Shown piece by piece: positions 12,349 to 24,700 of a DNA stretch of 64,000 bases. The first letter of the stretch is position 1. Every line of letters starts with the position of its first letter. Both the position numbers and the translations under genes were made by a program. The notes beneath the pieces were generated by a model that worked only from the letters and a program-made list of their open reading frames with translations, was not told the DNA's origin and searched no databases. The stretch spans positions 31,606,335 to 31,670,334 of the forward strand of contig NC_088788.1 of NCBI RefSeq assembly GCF_949628265.1, read 5' to 3'. Source of the stretch: Cloeon dipterum. Lineage: Eukaryota; Arthropoda; Insecta; Ephemeroptera; Baetidae.

Positions 12349-12710
12349 CTAGACGGCACTTGGCTTCTCCCCGTGCGGTGAGGCGAGGACCCAGTTGGTG
12401 ACTTTGTCCTGCGGGCCCTTGTAGATGGCATTCTTCACCACCTTGTCCGAGGGCAGCGAGCCATCCTCCAGCAGCAACAGACGCGCCTTCGAGTGCCGGT
12501 TGGCGCTGTTTTGCTCCGCGTGGCACTGCATGTAGCCCGATGAGGAACGCAGATGCGCATCGTACTTGGAGTCACGCTGCAAAATCTTCCAGGCCATCAA
12601 CACGAGCACCAACATTATCAACATGCCACACGTAGGCACCGCGATCAGCATCACTGTGATCCAGAAGTCATCGTAGTAGCTTGGGCTCTCCCCACGGCTC
12701 TCAATCGGTT
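12349..12710 (-). CDS. Bambi: BAMBI exon 4: juxtamembrane, transmembrane and tail
   Basis: Starts after TATTTTTCAG and completes the Glu113 codon. It encodes a short acidic stalk (SPSYYDDF), the membrane span, a tail rich in Ser, Lys and His, and ends at TAG (12349-12351). Within the tail, KVTNWV is the best-matching stretch to the vertebrate C-terminus, though weakly. Confidence 0.92.
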
Positions 12711-15700
12711 CTGAAAAATAAAATGAGCGGATATTAGTAAAAATATGGTAATTCTATTTTGACTGTTTCAATTGTGATTTTTAATGAGTGCGAGTGCGCA
12801 CCTCAAATCAGATCTGTTGATAGCAAATGTTTTGATAATTCCTTGGAATTTTCAATTGATTACATTTTAAATGGCAATCTCAATTTATCAGTTGAGAGGA
12901 ATTTGAATTGGTTCCTTGAAACTTTTATTTTTTAACATTGATTATGGGTGGCAAATTCCTTTTTGACGCGCTCTGATCGGAATTTTTTGATTGAGAGAGA
13001 ATTAAAACCAGAAAGGTAAAAAGGAATAAGACAGAAAAGGATTTATTACTGACAGGAGTCCAAATTGCAAAGTGCAGGCTGTAAATCTGCTAAAAAGGCC
13101 TGTCACTTTAATTGTCTGATGGGAAAAAAACGGAGAATGCTTAAGATTCCTTTTTTAATTTATCGGGTCCATTGACAAATATTTGAGATTCTGCGCCCTC
13201 CCTCTTTCCAACGGGCTCCGAGCTAAAACTCAACGACGATCCGACATTGGGCACAAATTCCGCCGCGCGATGACTCTAGGGTTTCGTTACGGCGGCGGCA
13301 GGAGGATAATTAACAACTCCTCTCATTAGAGGAAAGAAAGAGACTGCTTCTTTGTGTACATCGGAATAATAATCAGCTGCCTCTATAGGTGGTATAATTA
13401 CCTGGCGAGTGATTTAATGATGCAGCGCGTCTGATACATAAAAGCAGAGAATTGAAAAAAAAGAAGAGAGGCGCGGAAGAATGAACTAACTTTTTCAGCG
13501 AGCCCCGGCGCAAGGTCAGCAGGACCTTAGGGAGCTTCTCGATCGGGCAAAAAATAAAATACAAATAATGAATACTACACACGAACTGCGGGCATAGAGG
13601 GGAGACGCCTCGCCGACGTCGACTGTGCAAATTCGAATTACAACACGCCGGCCGGATTTAATTTAGCGGGCCCTTTCGTCTCCGCCGGGGATAAACCTTC
13701 TCACGCTCATTTGAATTACGTCCAAAGGTGAAAAATCGTGCAAGAACGGACGACGCGTGCATTGTGAAACCGTAATTGCTTTTTGCGGTTCGATTTCCGC
13801 ATATTGTGTAATGAAGTTGCCATTCTGAACCGGACACATTGGGAATTCAGGATCGGCGCGCGCGTTGCTGTTTGTTTTAGAGACGAGTTCATTTGTTAAT
13901 ATCAAGATGAGCTTCCAATAAATAAAAGGGCCAGAGCTGCGAGCATGCACGACGCGACGGCGGGCGCGTATCGAGATCGCCGAGCGATTACCGCATTATT
14001 ATTACCGCTGACTGGCGCACACGAGAAAGAGAAAAACCAGTCCCTTGCGCCGAGGCTAGATTGAATAAAAAACTTGATTAATTATTAAATAGTTTTCCAA
14101 AGGCATTATCTGTAAATCAAGGTTGGCGCAGTAGCCGCAGAGATATATTCTCCTCTCGCTCCGCCGCCGTGTGTTGACAGCCGAGGAATGTGCTCGCCAG
14201 CAGATCCGCACACACATGCAGCATCATGGACCCGCAGGAGGAGCTAGCCTCTTCTCCCACCCGATTTCGAAATAATAAGTGGTTTGTCTGACGGACCTTT
14301 GGGTATTTTTGCCTCACGCGGCGAAAAGCCCCATAACGGAGACTAAACAAACGCCGCACCATGACTCTTCCGATAAAACAAATAACGTGCCTTTGTGCCT
14401 TTTCTATCAGGCCGCCGCTCGCTCAGCACAAGTCATAAAATCCGAATCCATTTCCAATCCTAGGCCCGGCAACCAGTAAAGCAGAATTTTTCGAAATGTG
14501 AACATGAACAGGACAAGTTACGCAACAGCAGAGCTCCTTTTTCTTGTAACTGTCAATCACAATATTTCTCATCCAAACCCCTCGTCTATTTCCACACAAG
14601 GCTGAAAATTTTCCTTCACTGAGCAAAATACTCAAATTGTTACACAGTACGCACGCGACAGTTGGGCAACACTAAAGAATGCAACGCGTGGAGAGGAAAA
14701 AACTCACTCGTCATCAAGATGCGAGTGCGGAATTATAGACTCTTGTCTTTTTGTGTTAATCTTTCAAGTTTTCTAAAGCAGTAGTTGAAGAATGGAATGA
14801 AAGGAGCAGATGAAAAAGCATTCTCAAATCCAACAAGGGAGCAGCAACTCTCTGTCAGCATGTTTGATCACACACAGACATTCTTGCCGAGGCCAGAAAG
14901 CTTTTAAAACGTGAATTGGAGGAGTAATCCCATTCATTACAAAGGACCGCGTATCACTCACCACTTTTTATTTTCATCGCGTGAATGAATCAAATTTCAG
15001 CCCGATGCCATTAACGCGCTCGCTAATCGGCGATGGAAATCATTTTCTCACCTGAACTGGAGCTGGAATCGGTGGTTATCCTGTAGTTGCACATGTCTCC
15101 CATGCAGCAGCTCAGCTCAACAAGGCCCTTTGTAGCTAATAGAGATTGGTGGTACTTGCAGTTCCGCCTCTCAACGCTGAAAAGAAAAATAAATGGAACT
15201 TTAATAAGGTGATCCAGGCAAGTCACAGTTTGAATGACATTTTAATTAATAATTGCTGGGTGTTTGACTTTTATTTATGAGTACGAACATAGTAAATGGT
15301 TTTCAAGGTAGATTTAATTTAAAATTTTAAACTTCAGAATGAAGAAAAAGAATAGGCGATGTAAATGATAAAAATGATCAATTTTGCTACCAAGCGGAAT
15401 CTCCCAAATATACTCAAATTTTAATACTCTTGGGCAAGGTCTGTCTTTAAAAAATAATTCAACAAATTCACCGCTAAATTTTAGTCTTTTTGTGCTGCAA
15501 ATGTAACAATTGGCTTCATTACAAGGCTAGATTAACGAGAAAGAGCAGTAAAATTGAAGAGAAATATTTTTGTATTTGATGGCAGCTGTTTCAACCCCTC
15601 AGGCCTGCAGAGTTTATTTTTTGTTGGTATCATACTGCTGATAAGACCTGAGGGGCTGAAACAGCTGCTGTCCAGCATGACAACGTGGCAAAATAATTTT

Positions 15701-18700
15701 TCACTGTTGCTACGCATCCTTACTTTATAAGACTGAATTTTATAAAAATCCATCCAGTCTAATTTCTTTCCTTTTTTGTTGATTAGGTACAAATCGTACA
15801 AATATTAAAAAATTAGGAACATAATATATGAAATCGTCCTGGTCCCGGAAAAATTGCGCAACGTTCAACAACCACCCAAATTTTCATCGTTGAATTGATT
15901 GTTGACCTTTTCTTGCAACAAGAAAATTCACGTTTGGTTGTTGAAAGCTACGCAATTTTTCCGGGACCAGGACGAAATGTACTTTTAGACGTGCGACAGA
16001 TCCTTGTACGATGAAAACTTGGGCATATATATGATTCAATAAAATCAAGGGTAAATTATTTTAAGCGGTATTTTGAAAATCTTAGATGATTAAGTATTTC
16101 CCACGCAACGATCAAGAGGGGTGACATGTGACATGCAGCATTTTAATTTAAATTTTGGATTTTTAGAAAACTTGAGGATTGAACGGTAAAATTGTTGGAG
16201 TTTGAGCTCAATGTAGGTTGATCAGCAACTCACTCTGTCAGCTGGTCGATGCATCCATAAGCAGTGGCAGTTTCATTCCTCACGAAGTAGCACCCTCCTT
16301 CCAAATTAGTCCTGCACATGTAACTCGTGGTGACGCAGACGTTCTGGTTGCACGAACACGTCGTTTCCCCTGGAATCAGCAGAGAAGAACCAGGTTAATG
16401 AAATATGCACGGACTGGCAATTCAACAACGTGAGTCAGGAAATCGCATCCTGCGAAAAGCTTACGACGAATCCCCCAAAAGCAGTCTAATTTAAATCAAT
16501 CAGCGGAAAGGCCTGATTTATGCAAATTGTGGCTCGAAATTAGCGCCGCATGCGTGCACGCCATGTGAGCGGCACATATCATGTTCACGTCGAATTCTCC
16601 CACGCCCAAGAGCCGCGATTGAGACTGGCGCCTCACGCCAACTCGAAAGGTGTGCAGACAGGTGAGTGTGATGCAACGCAATCTCCTTTCAGCCAGACGA
16701 GTTTTCGCTCGCCTTGGCGGCGCGGCTGCAGGAATTATTTCAATAAAATTACATTTTGTGTTCAAAATCGTGCCGGCCGCCGCGTGTAATCTGTTAAAAG
16801 CATAAACCTGTTTCTCGCGCCATGTCACCAGACGAGAGAGCGCCGCCGCTATCCACAGCATCGTCGAACCCGCTATGTGCACGCGAGAGAGTGAGCACTT
16901 TTTAGCGGATTAGAACCTTTCTCACTCGGCAAGAATAGGTTTTCCAATGCAAAGAGGCGCCCACAGCTCGTATTTAGATCATTAACGCCATGTGCGATGA
17001 AAAGAATGCGGTCGTGGATGCTGTGCTGCGCTGTCTAGAGAATCAAGAATGTCCGCGGCACCTGCCAAGCTGTGATTTGCAAATATTTCAATGCTTTTTA
17101 ACGCGCCATTACGAGCATTACTTTGTTTCTTGGCTAGTTTGAGCCACGTAAATACAAAATGATATTAAAATACACAAGAGAACTGTTAATTTCAGGCCCA
17201 TCAAGGGGATGTTTTTTCCTTAAACACTGTTTTTATTGTCAATTTCACCGATTTTTGCAAAAGATATAGGTTAAATTATTTTTTAGCAATATCAAAAGAG
17301 TTCAAGCAACGGAATATCATTTTTTTTAATTTCACAAAATATATATTTTGTTTGATTTTTCTATCCTAACATTATATCATTTAAGATGATACCAACGTCA
17401 TAGGCCAACAATAGTAAAAATTTATTGAATAATTTGCCCCCGGATAAAATAAGAAAGGACATACACCGTTTTATTATAAAAACTTGCATTTTTTGCAACT
17501 GTGATCACTTTGCAACGAATTATTTCCGCTTATTGGCCACGACAAAGTATGAAATTGAGAAATCGACTGTTCGAAAATAGAAATTTACCGTAACTAATCG
17601 CGAAGAGCGGAAGGCGGATCGCACACTGCACGCATCCTTTCCCTGAATCACCGAGCATTTTCACGCGGCGTGATTCTGGCGATTCATTCATTTCTGCAGC
17701 GCGGCACGTCGCGAAATAAAGGATGGTCCGCCGATTTGCTCCAATTGCCAAAAGCACGTACACTTCATTAACATCATTCTGCGCTTGTTGGCGGAGAACC
17801 TGCTGCTTCTTTCTTTATTCAAACCGCGCGCACTGAGCGCAAGAATGAATAAAAGGATCGAGTGAGCGCGGCTCCTTGAGAGAGCGAGAGAGCGAACAAT
17901 CAGCGCCGCGCGCATTCTTTCTTTCTCTCTTCTTGTCCGCTCGCTTGCTCGCCTCTTTCGTCTCCTTTGACAAACAAGTTATTTTATCGGCGAAAAAATA
18001 TAAATAAATTCCCTCTCGGCGGGTTTGCTGGCGATGCGCGAGCATCGCGCGCTGATGGGAAGGCCAAAAAGTAGTGGCGACGACGTGATTTGAATTGTCC
18101 AGCCCGGCTGGGTGGCGAGGCCTCTCCGCGCCTCTATAATATTTATAATGCGCAGACATTGAAGCTTTGGCTCGGCTTTTTGTCCCTGCTGCTTCCAAGC
18201 GATCGAAAGGGAGAGTCAACCTGAGCTGCTGCACAGAGAACGTGTGTGTTATTAAAAGAAATGACGATCCTCGATCAGATCGTCTCGCGTGCATCGATTG
18301 TAAATTACGGCTGCTCAATAAAACACCCTGTTTGTGGAACTAATCGAAGGTGATATTGGCGAATTTCAAACTGACAGTCATACCGAAAGTTAAATAGCTT
18401 CTCCTTGCGCTTTCTGCATGAATGCGTAGTTGTGATTAAATGACATACGGTTGATTGTGTTTCGACAAAAACAGCTCATCCTACCGGCATCGAATCGTGA
18501 CAAAGTGATTATGATAACAATCTTCCAATATTTATTTATTTAATGCGAAGCCGGTTTCTATGAGAATTTTTCTTTTATTGTGATTCAGCTGTATATTAAA
18601 AGAAAAGATAAGCAATCCTAAGAAAAATATTCTCTTATCTTTCCATGTTTTTCCACGCCGCGTCACTTCTGGACTCAAACGACACAATTCCATTTACGGC

Positions 18701-21700
18701 ACAAAATTTGCACTTAAGCGTCGCCAGCCGTTTTCGTGAGCCTAAGTAACGAGCATCGCGACCTGTCATTTGGCACAAGGACCGTTTATTAGTCATTTTG
18801 CGAGAATGCTATTAGCACACATTAGGTGGTGACACCGCTCAGCGCCCAAGCAGAGAAAAGACTTTTGCGTTTGTTAAGAGCCGCTACTTTTTTTTATCTC
18901 GGCGAGCCAGGGCACACACAAACTCAAACAGAGGAAAAACCGCGATAAAATTTAATTTGTGTGCGTGTACTCTCGTAACACACAGACACACGCTGGCCGA
19001 ACGTTGTAAGCGCCCCACACATGCAGCCGCTTTTAACATAATCATCATCAACAGCAGCATCAGCAGCCAGGGGTATATAACCCGCCCGTGCTAAAAATAA
19101 TCCTTTCTTGACGGGGGAGTAAAAAATAATGTTTGGGAGGCGCGAGCGTTCGCCGAAGCCGCGACTCTCCACTTTGAATAATTCTGCTGCTGCTACTGGT
19201 TATTCCGATGAGGCGTCTGCTTGGCGTAATTGAGCCCGAGATTTCTCGTGCTCATTCCCACATCACTCGTCGATCATGTGCATATGTGCGCGCACATTGG
19301 AGAGAACGGTGGCGAACCGCGGATAAATATCTACCCTCAGTCTCACAAGATCCTCACGAGCTTTGTTTGGCATTGACCTTATGAGCAAAAAGAAGAGTTG
19401 GCTGTACACGAGGAAAATGTCGAGAGAGCTCGTGTGTTGCAAGAGAATGAATTGGGCTCTGACACAATAAGAGGCATTGTTTTTTTACCAGTTTGAAATA
19501 GCAATGGTCTTAGTGTAACCACTACTGTTTAATAAATATTCAGAAAAAATAGTTCTGTGATGGTGAAAGATTTCTGCAGCAATATTTTGTATTAAAAAAA
19601 ATAAAATCGAATGACAGGTGTTTTGTATAGATGACATAAACCAGGTTGAGTTAGTTTTAGAGATTGGGGTGCATGAGTCTGAACAATTCCCAATTAAGTT
19701 TGTACAACTGTCAACTGGCAGGGGGAGAATTATTTCATTTTTTTTCGTTTTTGCTGGAGGTTTTCCGGAAATTCAGGGCTCTACATTCTTAATAATTCCT
19801 CACCAAGGTTGTGTTGCCTAATATGCCTTTCCCCATCGTAATTGTGATTAACCCTTTCTTTTTTTAATAATTTCCTTCCATTTAACTCCATTCCATGCCA
19901 AAGAGACGATATGAATTAAATCTTGACTATTTCGAGATTAAAACCTCTACACAGTTGCTCTCACAAAACCGAACACTTATCCCGGACGCTAGTGAAGATG
20001 AGTCACCGACATAGAGTGTGGAGTGGATGGCCGGCCGCCTGTAATGGAATGGCATGCCAATTTATGGAAGGGCAATAAAACTCAGCTGCGTGCCATTTTC
20101 CTCTCTATATACATACTCGGCCACAAATGATATTGACTCTGCAGGCGAACAATTGAAATTTCATGGTGAGGAAAATAAGAGTTTTTGGAGAGCGAGCAAA
20201 CACTCTGTCAACGACTCAAGGTCCAGAGGCACTTGGCCAATGTCGGGCCTGTTCAAACAAAATTAAAAATAAAGTGCATCTGCCAGCAATTTCGCTCCCC
20301 CGCGCTTGTCTATTTTGTTGTGCTAAATTGACGCTGGGTGGAAGCCTACGGTAAGGAACAAAACTGGGCTGCAGTCATGGGGACGCGGGTAAGCAGCTGG
20401 GGGTGGTTGAAAAAAGACGAAAATGATGTCTGTCTGGAGGAGGGGGGAACTGGCGCCAGCTAGGTCTTCTGGCGGACATCCTCTCGTTCTACAACAGCAG
20501 CCCTTGCCGTCATTGTGTGCACGCACTGTTGGTCCCTCATTTCTAAGAGGTACAGAAAAAGGCACGCTCTTTTCCAGCCCCTTGTCGTGGACTGTGGATT
20601 GCATTTCATTGTTATTTTAACCCTGGGGAAAAAAGCGTCCTCCCATTCCAGGAACGAAAAACAAAACCTGTTGCACGCACACGCTACGAAAGCATGTGTG
20701 CTTTTCGCAGACCAGGCGATGCAATTTTATTGCAGACTATTTTTCTGCCGCATATTTCATTTCATTTGTTCAACAAGCAGTACTGGCGCCGGCGAGAGAT
20801 AATTGCATGTCGCGCACCTCAGAAATTGGCCTAATCAGCTACGGGCTATTTGCGCGTGTAATTTACATTTGATTGTGAAATTCCGCGGATGGTGGAATTC
20901 GCAAACAACGAGATTAGCGCGGAGAGCCTGATAAACGACTCACAAATTTCACCATTAGGCCCAATCATTTTGGGACAAATCAAAAGATTTTTAAAGCTCG
21001 CTCTCGTTAGTAGACCTTTTTTGAACACGACTGACTCTATGTTACAATTTATTCAACTCCCGTGCAATGTTGTATAATTAGTTGTTCCTCACTGGATTTC
21101 CATATTATTATTTTTTTGCCTAGTTTGAAATGTAACAGGATGAAATTTCTTAACAGCAAGTACAAATTGGCATGAAAAAGAAAGTCAATATAAAAATTTT
21201 AGACAAATTTCCAAGTTGAAAGAGGAATAAAATTTATCATGTGATAACATTGGAAGTTTGTGCTTGTCAGTGTTACTTGAGGACAATACTTGTTTTTAGC
21301 GCCGGGTTCACTGGCCCCAGAATTATTTTGCCGAGGCGAGAAATATTTCAGTATATTATTATGAAATGAACTCCCCGAGAAGCGGCTCAGCGGCTCCATG
21401 GTCATCAAAGTCAACCTCCGCTGTACCTGACTTGAAAAGAGCTGCATCGACGGGGAGGCGACCCAACAATCGCATTCAATTACACAGAAAGAGCAACAAG
21501 CGATTGGGTAAATTCTATTAATTCCACGGCGTTTTATAATCGACGCTAACTAACGTAGAGGAGCAAAATATCAAGCAGGCACGTTCGTTTTATCGCGAAA
21601 TCAAAATGCCTCGTTGACTGAGACAATGAACATGCGCGGGCAAAAGCCATGTAAGTTATTTCTCTGCGAGCAAGAGGGATGTGTACTTGGTTGAAAGTCG

Positions 21701-24700
21701 AAAAAAAATAAATACGCAGCGGCGTGTATTTTACTGGCCGGCTCGGGCAGCGAGCAAAAATTCCTCTCTCGGGAAGAATAATAGCAGAGTGGAGGACTTG
21801 TAACAAGCTGAAGAAGACCGCGCGGCTGCAAAGGTCCTCTACTCTATACTTATGAGGGGGTGATGGGAGTGATTGAGGCGCTCAGGTACACGGCCGCATG
21901 TCTGCCAAGTAATGAATCCGCCTCCTGCCTCGCCACCAAGCATTGGGCTGAATTTTTATTCCAACAGGGGCTCTTCGTCACAGCATCAGCAGCCAAGTAA
22001 AAAAGCAAACACGCTTTGCCGTTCGCACGCAAATATAATAAAAAGCGGACCAGGCAGCTAATTAAAATTTATTTATCGTTCGTTTTTCCAGCAGAATGAT
22101 TTGCGGATTTGTCCCGTGTGCCTGCACAAGTGTCTGTTGGATTTGTGAGTTGGCGTATTTCGAGAAAGGGTTCTCATCTTTCTCCCTCAAGCAGTAGTCG
22201 AGAGAATTATTTATTCGTTTTGCGCTATTTTTTCTTCGACAAAAAGTGCTGCGTTTGTGGATTTAACTTGAGTGCAGAAATTATGAATTTCGAGTCGTGC
22301 AGACGTCTGCCTACTCAAGTGTCTTTCAAATAAGTGCAGCCCCTCTGATTGTTTGCTTAGGATCGCATTTACCTCTTAACTGATAGGAATGTACCACATG
22401 TTTTGGTATTTTTAGGATTATTTTGACAGAAATTACTATTTTACAACACAAACATGCCAGTTATTGAACTAAAATATATTTTGAATGCGTCATATTAAAA
22501 ATGAGTCTTATGCGAATGAATAAACCCACTTTTAAAATCGCATTCTCGTGATTGCACCACAAACTCAAAGAAGGTTTTTATGCTTCCAGCAACCGCAATA
22601 ATTTCGTGAAACTTAACCAAAGGCGCACCAAGAATTAAAGATAATAACAGAGACCATTCGTGGATTGGAAATTCAAACGTTTTCCCAAACCAATGCCATA
22701 AAGAGCGACGGAAATTCTTTGATAATCACCCCAAATTATAGAGGGCTGTGTGCGTTAAAACACTTTCCGTGTTCGCTCGTATTTCACCGCTGTTCTTTAT
22801 CTCTTTTTAATGATCACTATGAGAGCAGAAGTTGAGTTTTGAAGCGAGGGCCCCTGAGCCAGCAGTGATGAGGGTTTTCCGGCGGCGGCAGCAGGTAACT
22901 CAAAACCAGACGTCTGAAGTGCGAGCTGTGCAATGCAAACCCTCCTGCAGGGCGGGCTGGCCCCGTTTTTTCGCTCTCTGCTCATTACGCGAGGGCTTCA
23001 GCGAATTCAACACCCCAATTCGACACTGCGCGAAATTCGATGGAAATCGAGAGAGCAAAAGAACTATAGAAGTAGTGCCGACTAAGATTATATGGTAGTG
23101 GAAAAAGGTTCGGATTGTGCTCTGTGTAACTTGAGAACACGCATCCTTTTTAAGTTCACTTTCCCAGGTCTCACTTCAATTATTTAGGCCTGGGTTGAGT
23201 GTTTAATTCGCAAATAAAATTTTGATTGTATAATATTATAGTTTAATGTTTATGTTTATAGAAAAAGATAAATTCCCGTAATTTCCATGTGAGAATACTT
23301 TGCGGAAGTCTAAAAATTACAAAATTTGTGAGCAAACAAAATTATTATAGAATATTTTTTTAAAAGGGTTGGTACTGGCACTATTCTCACATATATATTA
23401 GCTGCGATAGGGGCTTGAGGTCACGCCTAATTTTAGCGATTACCATAAAAATCCCGAAATATATATTGCAAAATTTGATGATTTAGACTTTTATCAAAAT
23501 AAGTGCGAATATAGGGGCGGAAGGGTATCGTATTGGCAGCAAATTGAGGTGCGAATAGTTATATAATTCATCCTTCTTTTAAAAAGTGGACCGAAATAGC
23601 GGATTTTCGCTCTAAATTTGTCTTCTTTTATCTGTTTTAAAAGAGTGTCTGGCTCAGCGAAAGTTCAATGGATTGGAAAATCCTAATCCTTTTGTCAGGG
23701 TATAATACACTTAGCAGCAATATGTGCTCGCCAAACCAACAGATGGCCAACACTTCTGGCTAGAACGGAAGTGCGTCGCTGGCAACAAAAGGTGTGTGGT
23801 CTGTTCCATTATCCACGAACACCATTAGTTATTATTATTTGCGCTGTGGAGAGGAAGTGGACGGCACACTGTTTTTTGGTGCCAATGACGCCCTGCTCAT
23901 TAAGAATATAAAAAAGAGCCAACAGTCTTTCAGTCATAAATCACATGCTATCACAAAAAGTCAGCTTTCCGCCGTGCTTTTCATCCCAATTGATGGTTCA
24001 ATGGGCCGCTGCTCATTGTCAGTGCTGAATTAGTGGGGCTGCATCGTACAAAAAGTAAAGCAACCGCAGTGTTCTTTCTGCACGGTAGGTTGGTACGGGC
24101 GTAAATCTCTAAACTCATCACCGCAGAGTCATTATCGTCATTATACATAAAGCGATATCAACATCAGCAGGTTGCACAAACAAAGAGCGCCGCTCTAAAA
24201 GAGAAATCTTGCAATTCGCGAACCTTTCGCGAAAAAACCTTTTATGGTTTCGGCATGAAAACAAAAATATTTTCTTCAATCTACCTTTCTTGTGCTCGTG
24301 GTGTTTGTTGTGCACGTGGGGGTGGTTTCTGCCCCTGTGGTGATGTTTTTGGTGCTCTTGCATTTCGTCCAACTTGATGGCCTCCCCCATGGTTTCGGCT
24401 ATCAAAGTCTCGTCCAAAAAGCCCGAACACTGAAGTGAATGGACTCCGAGGAGGACCAACAATGCCTGCGGCCACAACATTCTGTCCTAAATAACTGAAG
24501 CGACGACCGCTCTAAAGCTTTCTCGATGCCGCCACTCCGATTACTAAACCCGTGGAGCCAGCGAGAGGAAAGTTTCACCTCGCGCCACAGCGACCACGGC
24601 GCCTCTGGCGGCGCAAACGCCACTCGGCTGGAGCCAGAGCCGTGTCTGGGTCGGTCTTTTTGCTCTCTCGGGCTCCTATATTATTATACAGCATTTATTG

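Noticed and set aside
13784..13804. GCGGTTCGATTTCCGC, T-arm-like hairpin
   Set aside because: The loop has eight bases and there is no cloverleaf around it.
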